Origin: Phytophthora colocasiae
Lineage: Eukaryota; Oomycota; Peronosporomycetes; Peronosporales; Peronosporaceae
Assembly: GCA_018806915.1 (NCBI GenBank)
Contig: JAGKQI010000061.1
Coordinates: 1,178,001 to 1,242,000 of the forward strand
Direction of reading: 5' to 3'
Length of the DNA: 64,000 nt
The notes below the pieces were generated by a model. That model did no database searches, had not been told where the DNA came from, and saw nothing but the letters and a program-made list of their open reading frames with translations. Positions within the stretch are counted from its first letter, which is position 1; every line of letters begins with the position of its first letter. Positions 1 to 8,177 of this stretch are shown one piece after another. The translations under genes were made by a program, and so were the position numbers.

Positions 1-75
1 GTGTCAACGTCATGGAGTGGACGAGATTTCGGATCTTTTGGTGACTGACGCACGAAGATGCAGCCCCCCGACAAT
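1..75 (+). pseudogene. LACTB2: LACTB2-like gene, unit A, left fragment and inversion breakpoint
   Basis: Bases 1-54 match the middle of the LACTB2-like copies further on (for example near 19,445-19,495), just before the metal-binding HxHxDH region, and carry the 4-bp TGAC duplication that shifts the frame there. At about 54/55 the match switches to the reverse strand: 55-75 is the reverse complement of sequence about 300 bp further down the same gene. This is the left breakpoint of a local inversion whose other part lies at 14,184-14,478. The DNA element that starts at 76 sits inside the inverted piece. Confidence 0.8.
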
Positions 76-99
76 AGAGACTTTTAGAAGCCCCGGAAA
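75..99 (+). repeat. Left terminal inverted repeat of the DNA element
   Basis: This stretch pairs with the reverse complement of 14,160-14,184, with two mismatches in 25 positions. The first base is shared with the AAT/AATA target duplication, so the exact start is uncertain by one base. Confidence 0.7.
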
Positions 100-241
100 A
101 TGAAAATCACGTAGTGAAAAACACGTGGCAGGATACCGCTTTTTGACTAAGGGTTTTCGGTACGAAAGGCCGCTTCAGGTTTACCGGGAAAAATAAACCC
201 GTGACAAAATCACGTAGTCTTCCCCAATAGAGGCAGCCTTG

Positions 242-670
242 TGTCGCGACCTGATAAGGATCGGGTACTAGCGGGCTGTTATGTGAGTGCAGGTCCGGGC
301 AGGGAGGCAGAAGACTTAACTGAAACAAATGTAAGTGTCTTGTTGTTGTTCTTCTTCTTAGCAGGTAAAATCACGACTGACTAGTTATGCCGGGAACTCA
401 CTGCTCCAATGCACACTTGTAAGGGTGACTCCCCGTCGAAACACTAGAGCGGGAGTCCTTGAGAGTGTCCTCCCTCCGCACGACACTCGCGGGAGGATGT
501 AGATAGACGGCACAGACGGTAGTAAACGGGGACGTACCCCGGAGTGGACCTCGGACGGAACACTACGCCAAGTGGTCACAACACGACGAGTGTGACGAAT
601 GACAAGGCCCCGAGGCATGGGGCACAGCCGTACACGCAGGTTCGAACGTCATATTCCCGGGCACGGGACA
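242..670 (-). repeat. 3' LTR of the gypsy element
   Basis: Direct repeat of 13,455-13,883, with no difference seen in 429 bp. On the plus strand it starts TGTCGCGACC and ends CACGGGACA. In element orientation the adjacent bases 671-682 give a short purine-rich stretch (GGTCGGGGAGTT), a plausible polypurine tract. Confidence 0.95.
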
Positions 671-1810
671 AACTCCCCGACCAAGAGCCGAGCGTCCGCG
701 ATCGGCACGGCCGTGCCCCATGTCGCGGAGGCACTGCACGACGCGTTGCTCATCGCTACTGAGAACAAAGCCAGACTCGACCTCAGGACGGTAAGTAGTC
801 AGCGAAGGAGTAGTAGTCGAAACCTCGTTCGGAGTTTCGCTCGGAAGGACGGAGCTCCTCTCTTCAGAGAGAGTAACTGTAGGGCGGACGGTTTCGACGG
901 GAACTACGGAACTTCTGAGACTAGCAAGGCAAGCAGCCTCTCGACGGTTGCATCGATTCACTTCGCGGCGCACAGATTTTAGCGCCTTCTTCACCACAAA
1001 TCGGGGAGCAACACTCTTCAGACGGCTACTTCCTTGGCCAAATCGCCAACCATGGGTCACAATTCCGACAGCAACAATGACGCCTGTAGTGGGAGTTAGC
1101 CAGCGAGTCCACGCGAACACTAGGTTGAATAAATTCGTCACCACGAGCACCACGGCTAAACCAGCAGTTCCCAGAGTCAGGTCGTACAGCATCATAGGCA
1201 CGTGAATGACCAGCTAGAGTACTAGTAGAATGAACCAGCAGCAACCCTTGACGATGGCCAGGACTCGCTGACCAACGGTTGCCCAAGCCTCCCACGTAGC
1301 GCGAGAGTAAGCCAAGTAGGAATATCCCGAACGCATGCTCAAATCCGGGTGGTAGTCGCCAAAAGTGACCAATAAGGCAGCCCACCAACTCCGTAACATT
1401 ACCCCGTACGGACCATATTCATCTTCACCCTCCTCCAGTACTTGGACAGGGACGGCAAAGAAAGCGTTCCACAGAGCGAACACGTACGACGGTCCAGCGA
1501 GTTGGTTGAGCTCGGGGTCGCTAAGCACTTCCTGGTATCGAGTCACAAAATTGAATAGTATCGACGAGTTCACAGACACCACCATCCAGGCTTGAGTCGT
1601 CAATGACCAGGCTACTCCACGGACCGAAGACGTCAGTACCCAGAGCAGCACAGTAGTTAGGTAAGCAGGGAGTAGCTCGAGACGGAAGTAGTTCTCGTAC
1701 GCGGACAGTAGCAGCTCGTACATGGTGGAGTCAGGTAGAAGTCGCAGGTAGGAGTCACGAGAGTCACTTAATTCGGAGGAGTCGAAAGAGAAAATGGCAG
1801 GAGTGTTCAC
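563..1810 (-). CDS. Polytopic membrane ORF between gypsy pol and 3' LTR, split by one TAG
   Basis: Two open stretches lie in the same frame, 1,810-1,214 and 1,201-563, separated only by a TAG at 1,214-1,216. Read together they span about 415 codons. The first part has hydrophobic segments near residues 49-70, 75-90, 108-127 and 183-198. The second continues at once with two more (around LGTAGLAVVLVVTNLF and TTGVIVAVGIVTHG), then a polar Ser/Thr/Arg-rich tail. Neither part has an ATG at its upstream edge: the frame is closed by a stop just upstream of 1,810 and the first Met is about residue 31, so the start is uncertain. The position is where some gypsy elements carry an envelope gene, but a many-span topology is not envelope-like. 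No family was recognised. It overlaps the start of the 3' LTR. Confidence 0.5.
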
Positions 1811-2126
1811 TCAGCGCCAAGCCCGGTCAAGCAAAGGGTCCGACTCGATAGGAGGTCGAGGAGCTTACACTTGACCGTTGTATGAAGAAATATTCAAGAA
1901 ATTCCACTGAGCCGTTCTCATCAATCCCCGAAGTCTTTCGCGGGAATTACCCGGAAACACGCACGTCTCGTCCCAGGGTACAAGGGGATCTGAAGGCAGA
2001 GTTCTCAGAGGAGTACTCAGGGGACCGTATAGTCAACCTTACAGCCAACGAGTGGCTCTCATTCTTCAATTCGCTACGGCTCCGGCACCAAGACCACAGA
2101 TTCCAGTCACCGCCTTCCTGTGAACG
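1811..2126. promoter_or_regulatory. Divergent interval between the membrane ORF and the antisense ORF
   Basis: The membrane ORF starts near 1,810 on the minus strand and the antisense ORF at 2,127 on the plus strand. The roughly 316 bp between them therefore lie head-to-head and could hold an internal bidirectional promoter. This rests on gene arrangement only; no promoter motif was identified. Confidence 0.25.
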
Positions 2127-2205
2127 ATGGGAGCGACTAAGTCCGCCCCAGGCACGCCACGTCCAGCTTCGCCGTCCTCCTTGGCACCAGCCACAGCATC
2201 TCTGA
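1882..2205 (+). CDS. Small ORF upstream of and overlapping the antisense ORF
   Basis: An ATG-started ORF of 107 codons precedes and overlaps, in another frame, the start of the 544-codon antisense ORF. Its first 70 residues are charged and look plausible as protein. It could be an upstream ORF, a 5' exon of the antisense gene, or chance. No family was recognised. Confidence 0.25.
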   Translation: MKKYSRNSTEPFSSIPEVFRGNYPETRTSRPRVQGDLKAEFSEEYSGDRIVNLTANEWLSFFNSLRLRHQDHRFQSPPSCERWERLSPPQARHVQLRRPPWHQPQHL

Positions 2206-3761
2206 ACGACGAAATAGTCAAGCAGATCACCGCAATTATCGCACCCGGAGTAACTTCGTCCGAGGAGAGGGTCAAGAAGCAAGCACAACGAGAATTCTGG
2301 ACGGCCATGAGGGAGAAATTATCTGTGAACGAAGGCTCTTCCGGACTATTTGTCTTGGACCAGATTGCTCTGTCCATCCTCGATGACACGGACGACAAGG
2401 ACTTGGCCTTCACGGACCCAGTGATGTTGCTGCCTAAACCTTCGGCACAACGTGAAGCCACTAATGCGTATGTCCATGAGCGATTCTCGAACACCCACGA
2501 CCTCCCAAACCCAGAAGTTAGCTCGGCACCTGTAATCCACGGCAAGGCTCCTCCCGTCGCGAAGATAACTCCTAGGCAAAAGGTTCCCAAGAAGAAGGGG
2601 AAAACGACGGCATCCGAGGCGGCTACGAGTGCAGCCCTCCTGGCCCTCGGCAAGGATCAGTCTCCTTCGGTGTTGGGCAAGCGAAAGTCGTCGTCTAAGA
2701 GCCCCCAGGAGTCCAAGAAGGCGAGAGAATCAGAAGACGCGACAGCGACTCCACCCGAGACCGACTTTAGTCCTCTAGTGTTGGCCGACAACACTCCGGT
2801 CAGAATCTCGGCCGACGTCGAAGCCATCTACCGTCGAGCGGCTAACATGAACAAGTTTTGTTTCGAGCTCGCGTATCCATGGGAACACTCTAAAGTGTGG
2901 TACGACCCTCTCGAGAACAGGGATCTACACATCGCTCACTGGCGCTTCTGGATGGCGAATCGAAGTCGCTTCTTTGAGTGGCAGCTCAACGCTCCTCTAA
3001 GGAGTACTACTGCTCGGGGTCAGCGTCGCCGCTGGAAACAGTTGGCGTGCACCGAGCGACTCAAGTTCCTAAGTCGCTGTATCGAAAGTTGGGGTTACTA
3101 CGGATTCCTGCGGCTCTTCGAAGGTGTCGAACCGGATCGACGATTGATGTGGATGGGCGGACAGCCAGGCAAGAACGCCCCGGACGCGAACAAGTACGAG
3201 GGTCCCACGATGATGAATCTCACGAGCTTATACTCGCAGGATCGAGAGGCGTATCACGCTCGCGTCAAAGGGGCTTTGAAGCCCTTCCAATTGGACCAGG
3301 GAGGGTTTCGCAACATTACATCCTTGCTGGTGTCTACCAACGCTTTGGATCCAGATCAAAAGCCTGAGTACCGGCTGACGGACGAAGCTCTGGCCTTAGT
3401 CCGTAGGGATGTCTGTTCGAAGGAGGATCCCGACAAGGAACGTTGGGTGGGCGATCGACTCTCCGGTGTTTGGTACAAGTTGACTCACAGTGGTCGCATC
3501 GAGAAGAAGGAGAAGGAGATCAAGGAGAAGGTGAAAGCCGGCAACTATCAGCCCTCTCCCATTCCAGCGTTCAGTGTTAAAGAGGAGAGCGTGCCAGGAT
3601 TCACTCTCTGCTTTCGCCCGGACGGCAGCCCCACGGCCGAGATAGCCACGCCGCTAAAGGGGTTCCGAGGAAAAAGGGGATCAGAGGAGAGCGGGTCCGA
3701 AGACGAAAGCGACTTCGAGGAGGACGACCTTGACGAGGAGAAGCCGCCAGTGCCAACTTAA
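2127..3761 (+). CDS. Antisense ORF of the gypsy element, putative nuclear protein of 544 residues
   Basis: A single uninterrupted ORF runs opposite to gag-pol, with a genuine ATG. Residues about 1-60 are Ala/Pro/Ser-rich. Basic runs (KVPKKKGK, GKRKSSSKS) near residues 150-200 look like nuclear localisation signals. Residues about 225-510 form a dense, Trp-rich, presumably globular part, and the C-terminus is strongly acidic (Glu/Asp/Ser). It lies tail-to-tail with pol and head-to-head with the membrane ORF. Remaining open for 1.6 kb in an element whose gag is frameshifted suggests selection or recent activity. No family was recognised. It might be a captured host gene or an element-specific accessory protein; the function is unknown. 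Confidence 0.65.
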   Translation: MGATKSAPGTPRPASPSSLAPATASLNDEIVKQITAIIAPGVTSSEERVKKQAQREFWTAMREKLSVNEGSSGLFVLDQIALSILDDTDDKDLAFTDPVMLLPKPSAQREATNAYVHERFSNTHDLPNPEVSSAPVIHGKAPPVAKITPRQKVPKKKGKTTASEAATSAALLALGKDQSPSVLGKRKSSSKSPQESKKARESEDATATPPETDFSPLVLADNTPVRISADVEAIYRRAANMNKFCFELAYPWEHSKVWYDPLENRDLHIAHWRFWMANRSRFFEWQLNAPLRSTTARGQRRRWKQLACTERLKFLSRCIESWGYYGFLRLFEGVEPDRRLMWMGGQPGKNAPDANKYEGPTMMNLTSLYSQDREAYHARVKGALKPFQLDQGGFRNITSLLVSTNALDPDQKPEYRLTDEALALVRRDVCSKEDPDKERWVGDRLSGVWYKLTHSGRIEKKEKEIKEKVKAGNYQPSPIPAFSVKEESVPGFTLCFRPDGSPTAEIATPLKGFRGKRGSEESGSEDESDFEEDDLDEEKPPVPT

Positions 3762-4314
3762 TGTGCTAGCGCGAACGAGTGGAAGGGCTTCGACGCAGGA
3801 GTAGGATGGCAGTTTATATCGCTTCGTGTAGTCACCAAATTTTAACCGCGTAATCTCAAGTCGCCTTCTCGTTTCACCTCCATTATTTCCAGTCAAAACC
3901 GTCGCTCTTCCTCGCGGTGGAGTATCTCCCTAGTCTTGTGACACCCGGAGTCACAAGACAGCTCCACTCCGTCGATGATCACCAGGAGAAGAGGAGTCAC
4001 CGGACCACCAAAGTCACCGAGTAGTCGATAGTCCCCAAATAAGCAGTGGTCATCCAGTAGTAGTAAATCATCAAGTAGTAGTTGCCGCCAAGTGAAGTCC
4101 ATTTCATCGTCTCGTAGTAGTCGGCAGTCACGGCACAGTTGAGAGTATCCTCAGCAAGGCAGTCGTTGAAAGTTCACAGGATTATGCAGAGACAGTCATT
4201 AGACCGTCCAAACGTAGTCGAAAATGTAGAGAAGAGTGTTTCGCTCGAACACTCGCATCGCAGGACTTATCGTCAAGAGGAGTCGTCACTGTCTTGACTA
4301 GTCCGACTCATCAC
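3762..4314. other. Non-coding interval between antisense ORF and pol
   Basis: This 553-bp stretch separates two convergent ORFs. It is rich in AGTAGT-type triplets, most clearly at about 4,040-4,085. No ORF of note was seen. It may hold polyadenylation signals for both genes, but none was identified with confidence. Confidence 0.4.
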
Positions 4315-7300
4315 TTAAAAAAGTAATTCATCCTCGTCGACAGCCGCGTTGGCGTCAACCAGCCGAGCACTACGGCGGAGTTGAGGGAGTCCCCGCTCCT
4401 TTCGCCTAGTACCCCCAAACGCTGTGATCAACACGTCAAAATCGGGGCGGAGTGAAGTCGCAGGCAACCAACTCGTCTCGTAGGTAGCAAGTAGCACTAG
4501 ATACTGCAACTCACCAGCCTTCTTTCTTCGAGCAAGTATGTCGACCACCGGTAGACTCGCTCCAGCGAAAGCAGTCTCTTCAGATCCAATGACAAGTCGC
4601 TCGATATAGCTCGTCGAGGGTAAGTCTTCCTCAGCGAGTGGACCCTCGTCGTCCTCGCCCGGAGTAGTAGTAATGCCTTCAGGTACTTCGGTAGGAAAAG
4701 GTCGACTCCAGCGACCCCGGAAGGGTTTGAGTCGATTCACATTGATGGTGACTACTCTGTTAGGGTGAGTAGGGATTGAGACGCGGTAGGCGTTCTCACC
4801 GACAGTACCAACTATTTGGTAAGGACCATGCCAGGAGAAAGCTAACTTCTTCGAAGTCTTTTCTCCTCGGCGAGCCCTGAAATACTGGTAGACCCAGACA
4901 GCATCACCTTCCTCAAACTTCACAGACACTTGACTGTGGAGTCGCTGTCCATGGCGACTCTGTGCCTTGAGTAGTTGCCTTTCGACCAGTCGACGAGTAT
5001 CGCGTAGAGACAGGTAGAGTCGACGTCGGTAAGTCGCGACCTCATTACTCTTCCACTGCGAGGAAGTGTTCAAGAAAGCCAAGTCGAGAGGTAGCACCGG
5101 GTCACGACCATACAGACTGAAGAACGGAGAGTCACCCAGGGCTTCGTGAAAGGAAGTCCGATAGGCGAAGAGTACTCTAGGTAGATACAAGTCCCAGTCA
5201 TCTTGGGACTCACTCACATACATGCGTAGCATTCCAATTAGAGTTCCGTTGAAGCGTTCGACGAGTCCCTGAGTTTGTGGATGATAAGCCGCCCCAAACA
5301 ACTTTTTAATCCCTAGAGTCTCGTACAGCGACCTTGCCAACTCGGAGATAAAGTTGGACCCTTGGTCACTTAGTAGCTTTTCAGGCACTCCATGTCGTGA
5401 TATCACTTCGTTCACCATGATTTCCACAAAAGTCACAGAATCCAAACGCTCAACTGCAAACGCTTCTACCCACCGGGTGAAGTAGTCCGCAAACACCAGG
5501 ATAAATTTGTTGCCTCTAGGAGTAGTCACGAGAGGGCCAACAGCATCCACCACCAGAAGTGAAAAAGGACCAGACAGTTCTTGTATCGGCATTTTCTGCA
5601 TGAGTCCATTTCGCCACGGGCGGTAGCCTTTGCCACTTCCACAAACAGTACACTCGCGGACATACTCAGCGACATCCTTCTTCCAACCGTGCCAGTAGGC
5701 GTGCTTTCGCACTTTGTCCATAGTTTTAGTGACTCCCACGTGAGCAGCGAAGACATCGGAGTGACAGTGGTGTAGCACAGTAGCGATGTAAGTGATCGGA
5801 ATCACTGGCACTTCTAGTGATCGAGCTGGGCCGGCTCGAGCTTTCAAGTGTACTCGTCGCATCAGGATACCGTTCTTCATAGTGTAGTGGGGGGCCAAGG
5901 ACAACACCTTCGCTCGCATTTGAGCGTCGAGGGCCAGTGCGCCACTCTCTAGGAAAGCAATCATCGCCAGTATCCAAGGGGTGCGTTTCTGTTCTTCTTT
6001 AAAACGGGCTTGATCCAGGCCGAACACGTCGATGGGTGATACTAGTAGTTGTTCTTCGTCAAGAGAAGCCTCGTCAGGCGTCGGGGTCGGAGTAGTAGAT
6101 TCGACAGTATGCTCTTCGTCAGGGAGTCGCTCCCCGACCACGACTTGATCACTTCCTCCGGTGTTAGTAGGAGTCGTTCTAGCGACTTCTTCCGCCGCGA
6201 CTTCAGTCTCACTCTCCCCGACCAGAGCAGAAGCCGGTTCATCCTCGTTAGCTTCGTTCAGTAGCTCGGCCATAGTAACAGCACTGACAGTCACTGCACG
6301 TAGTCTAGAGAGTCCGTCCACGTGGCCCATGGAAGTACCAGGCCGGTGATACACTTTGAACCGTAACTGTGACAGCTCCATCACCCACCTGGCTAGTTTA
6401 GCGTTGCTAGTTCTATTAGCGTCACTGAACACCCACAGTAGTGCCTTATGGTCGGTGAAGAGATCGAACTCGTAACGGTCGAGGAAGCACCTGAATTTGC
6501 GGGTCGCCCACACGATTCCCCAGCACTCGATCTCCGAAGTGCCGTTCTGGTTGTTCACCCAGTTCTTCTCTGACCCAACTAGTAATTTACTAGCGTAGGC
6601 GATAGCTCGGTCACGACCGGCGACTTCTTGCATCAAACAGGCACCCACTGCTAGCTTCGAGGAGTCGACATAGAGCTTAAACCGCTTGTTGAAGTCCGGG
6701 TAGACTAGAATGGGAGGCTCCACTAGCTTACGCTTCAGTTGTACGAAAGCGGACTCGCAATCAGGCCTCCACTCGAAGGGAACACCCTTGGCCTTCAGCC
6801 TCTCGATAGGTGCGGAGATAGCGGCATACCCCGGTATGTACCTCCGGAAGTAACTAGTCAGGCCTAGAAACGCGCGAACCGCACGGAGGTCACTCGGTCG
6901 CTCGACATTCATGACTGCCTTCACCTTCTCAGGATTGGGAAGTATACCCGAGGGAGTGACTATGTGACCGAGGAAGGCCACTTGGTCACGACCCCACTTG
7001 CACTTCTTCATCTTGAGTTTAAAACCGGCAGTCCTGAAGCGCTCGAGTACTTGCCGAAGTCGCACGAGGTGAGTTGGGAAGTCGTCACTGAACACTACAC
7101 AGTCGTCCAAGTAGACTAAACAAGTTCGCCACTTCAAGTCGACTAACACTCCTTCCATAAGTCGCTCAAATGCAGGCACTGCATTGCACAGTCCAAATGG
7201 CATAACTAGCCACTCGAACAGTCCAAATTTGCAGGCGAAGGCCGTCTTCCCGACACTGCCCGCTCCCATCGGCACATTCCAGTACCCCGAGGCAATATCC

Positions 7301-8151
7301 ATTGTAGAGAAGAGCTTAGCATTTCCTAGTACGTCCAGGATGTCGTCGATGAGTGGCATCGGATAACAGTCCTTCACAGTCACTGCATTGAGTCGACGGT
7401 AGTCGATACAGAAGCGGATACCTCCGTCGGGTTTGCGTATCATCAGTACAGGACTAGCCCAAGGACTACTCGAGGGTCGAATGAGTCCCGAGTCCAGGTA
7501 CTGCTGCACTTCGGCCTCCATTACATCACCTTCAGCTTTGGAGACGCGATAGGGTCGCTGTTTGATAGGGGGGTGGTCACCAGTGTCTATCTCGAGCTCG
7601 AGCAAGTGAGTTCGACCGGGTTTCATGGAGGTCTCGACAAACAAGTCTCGGAAGGACCCAAGTGTCTGCCTGAACAGCCTCTTCTGTTCCTCACTCAGCT
7701 TCGAATCGGTGAAGTCAACTGCAAACTCCTCAGTTAGCTCCTTTTCGAGGTTCGGCATGGAGTGGTGAGGCGAGTCGGTAGTAGCGCCGGCAGCACTCAC
7801 TACAGAGTGCACCCAGTCTTCCTCAGTAGTTTTCCGGGACTCGACAGGCCTCGAATCTCTGTTCGACAGCGGAGTCACCGGAGACTCGAACTCGAAAGCC
7901 GACTCCGGCACTACCGTGGCGGCAGCAACCAGAGTACCTTTCTTGATGATCAGTTCCTCGGTAGAAGCATTGCAGACTTCAACCAATAACTTCCCTTGGT
8001 TCACAGTACAGAGCGTACGGGCAACTCGCACGGTCCCGTCCAATCCGGGGACTCCTTCAACCAACACAGTTTGTCCATCGCTCGCTTGGCCACGGACTTC
8101 CGACACTACTAGAGCTTGACCACCAGGGCAGATGCGAACAGTCGAACTCAC
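4315..8151 (-). CDS. pol: Gypsy pol: reverse transcriptase, RNase H, integrase
   Basis: A 1,278-codon open frame. The reverse transcriptase spans about residues 170-420 with the active-site YLDD at about 347-350. RNase H follows (VDSSKLAVGACL at about 490, TDHKALLWVF at about 570). The integrase has an HHCC finger near 790-830 (HHC...CTVC) and catalytic signatures VVDAVG, SDQGSNF and VERFNGTL at about 870-970. A C-terminal chromodomain-like stretch (YLVLLATYETSWLPATSL, about 1,215-1,233) could guide insertion site choice. The listed start is GTG and is only the first possible start codon: the frame is already open upstream and overlaps the protease frame, so translation is probably by -1 frameshifting from protease rather than by initiation here. 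The ORF is intact over all catalytic motifs. Confidence 0.95.
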   Translation of the reverse strand: MSSTVRICPGGQALVVSEVRGQASDGQTVLVEGVPGLDGTVRVARTLCTVNQGKLLVEVCNASTEELIIKKGTLVAAATVVPESAFEFESPVTPLSNRDSRPVESRKTTEEDWVHSVVSAAGATTDSPHHSMPNLEKELTEEFAVDFTDSKLSEEQKRLFRQTLGSFRDLFVETSMKPGRTHLLELEIDTGDHPPIKQRPYRVSKAEGDVMEAEVQQYLDSGLIRPSSSPWASPVLMIRKPDGGIRFCIDYRRLNAVTVKDCYPMPLIDDILDVLGNAKLFSTMDIASGYWNVPMGAGSVGKTAFACKFGLFEWLVMPFGLCNAVPAFERLMEGVLVDLKWRTCLVYLDDCVVFSDDFPTHLVRLRQVLERFRTAGFKLKMKKCKWGRDQVAFLGHIVTPSGILPNPEKVKAVMNVERPSDLRAVRAFLGLTSYFRRYIPGYAAISAPIERLKAKGVPFEWRPDCESAFVQLKRKLVEPPILVYPDFNKRFKLYVDSSKLAVGACLMQEVAGRDRAIAYASKLLVGSEKNWVNNQNGTSEIECWGIVWATRKFRCFLDRYEFDLFTDHKALLWVFSDANRTSNAKLARWVMELSQLRFKVYHRPGTSMGHVDGLSRLRAVTVSAVTMAELLNEANEDEPASALVGESETEVAAEEVARTTPTNTGGSDQVVVGERLPDEEHTVESTTPTPTPDEASLDEEQLLVSPIDVFGLDQARFKEEQKRTPWILAMIAFLESGALALDAQMRAKVLSLAPHYTMKNGILMRRVHLKARAGPARSLEVPVIPITYIATVLHHCHSDVFAAHVGVTKTMDKVRKHAYWHGWKKDVAEYVRECTVCGSGKGYRPWRNGLMQKMPIQELSGPFSLLVVDAVGPLVTTPRGNKFILVFADYFTRWVEAFAVERLDSVTFVEIMVNEVISRHGVPEKLLSDQGSNFISELARSLYETLGIKKLFGAAYHPQTQGLVERFNGTLIGMLRMYVSESQDDWDLYLPRVLFAYRTSFHEALGDSPFFSLYGRDPVLPLDLAFLNTSSQWKSNEVATYRRRLYLSLRDTRRLVERQLLKAQSRHGQRLHSQVSVKFEEGDAVWVYQYFRARRGEKTSKKLAFSWHGPYQIVGTVGENAYRVSIPTHPNRVVTINVNRLKPFRGRWSRPFPTEVPEGITTTPGEDDEGPLAEEDLPSTSYIERLVIGSEETAFAGASLPVVDILARRKKAGELQYLVLLATYETSWLPATSLRPDFDVLITAFGGTRRKERGLPQLRRSARLVDANAAVDEDELLF

Positions 8152-8177
8152 TCGGGCAGAGTGTACTTCTTCGACTC

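Noticed and set aside
385..618. Open frame on the minus strand repeated exactly at 13,598-13,831
   Set aside because: It lies entirely inside the LTRs; the identity reflects LTR identity and there is no protein-like feature.
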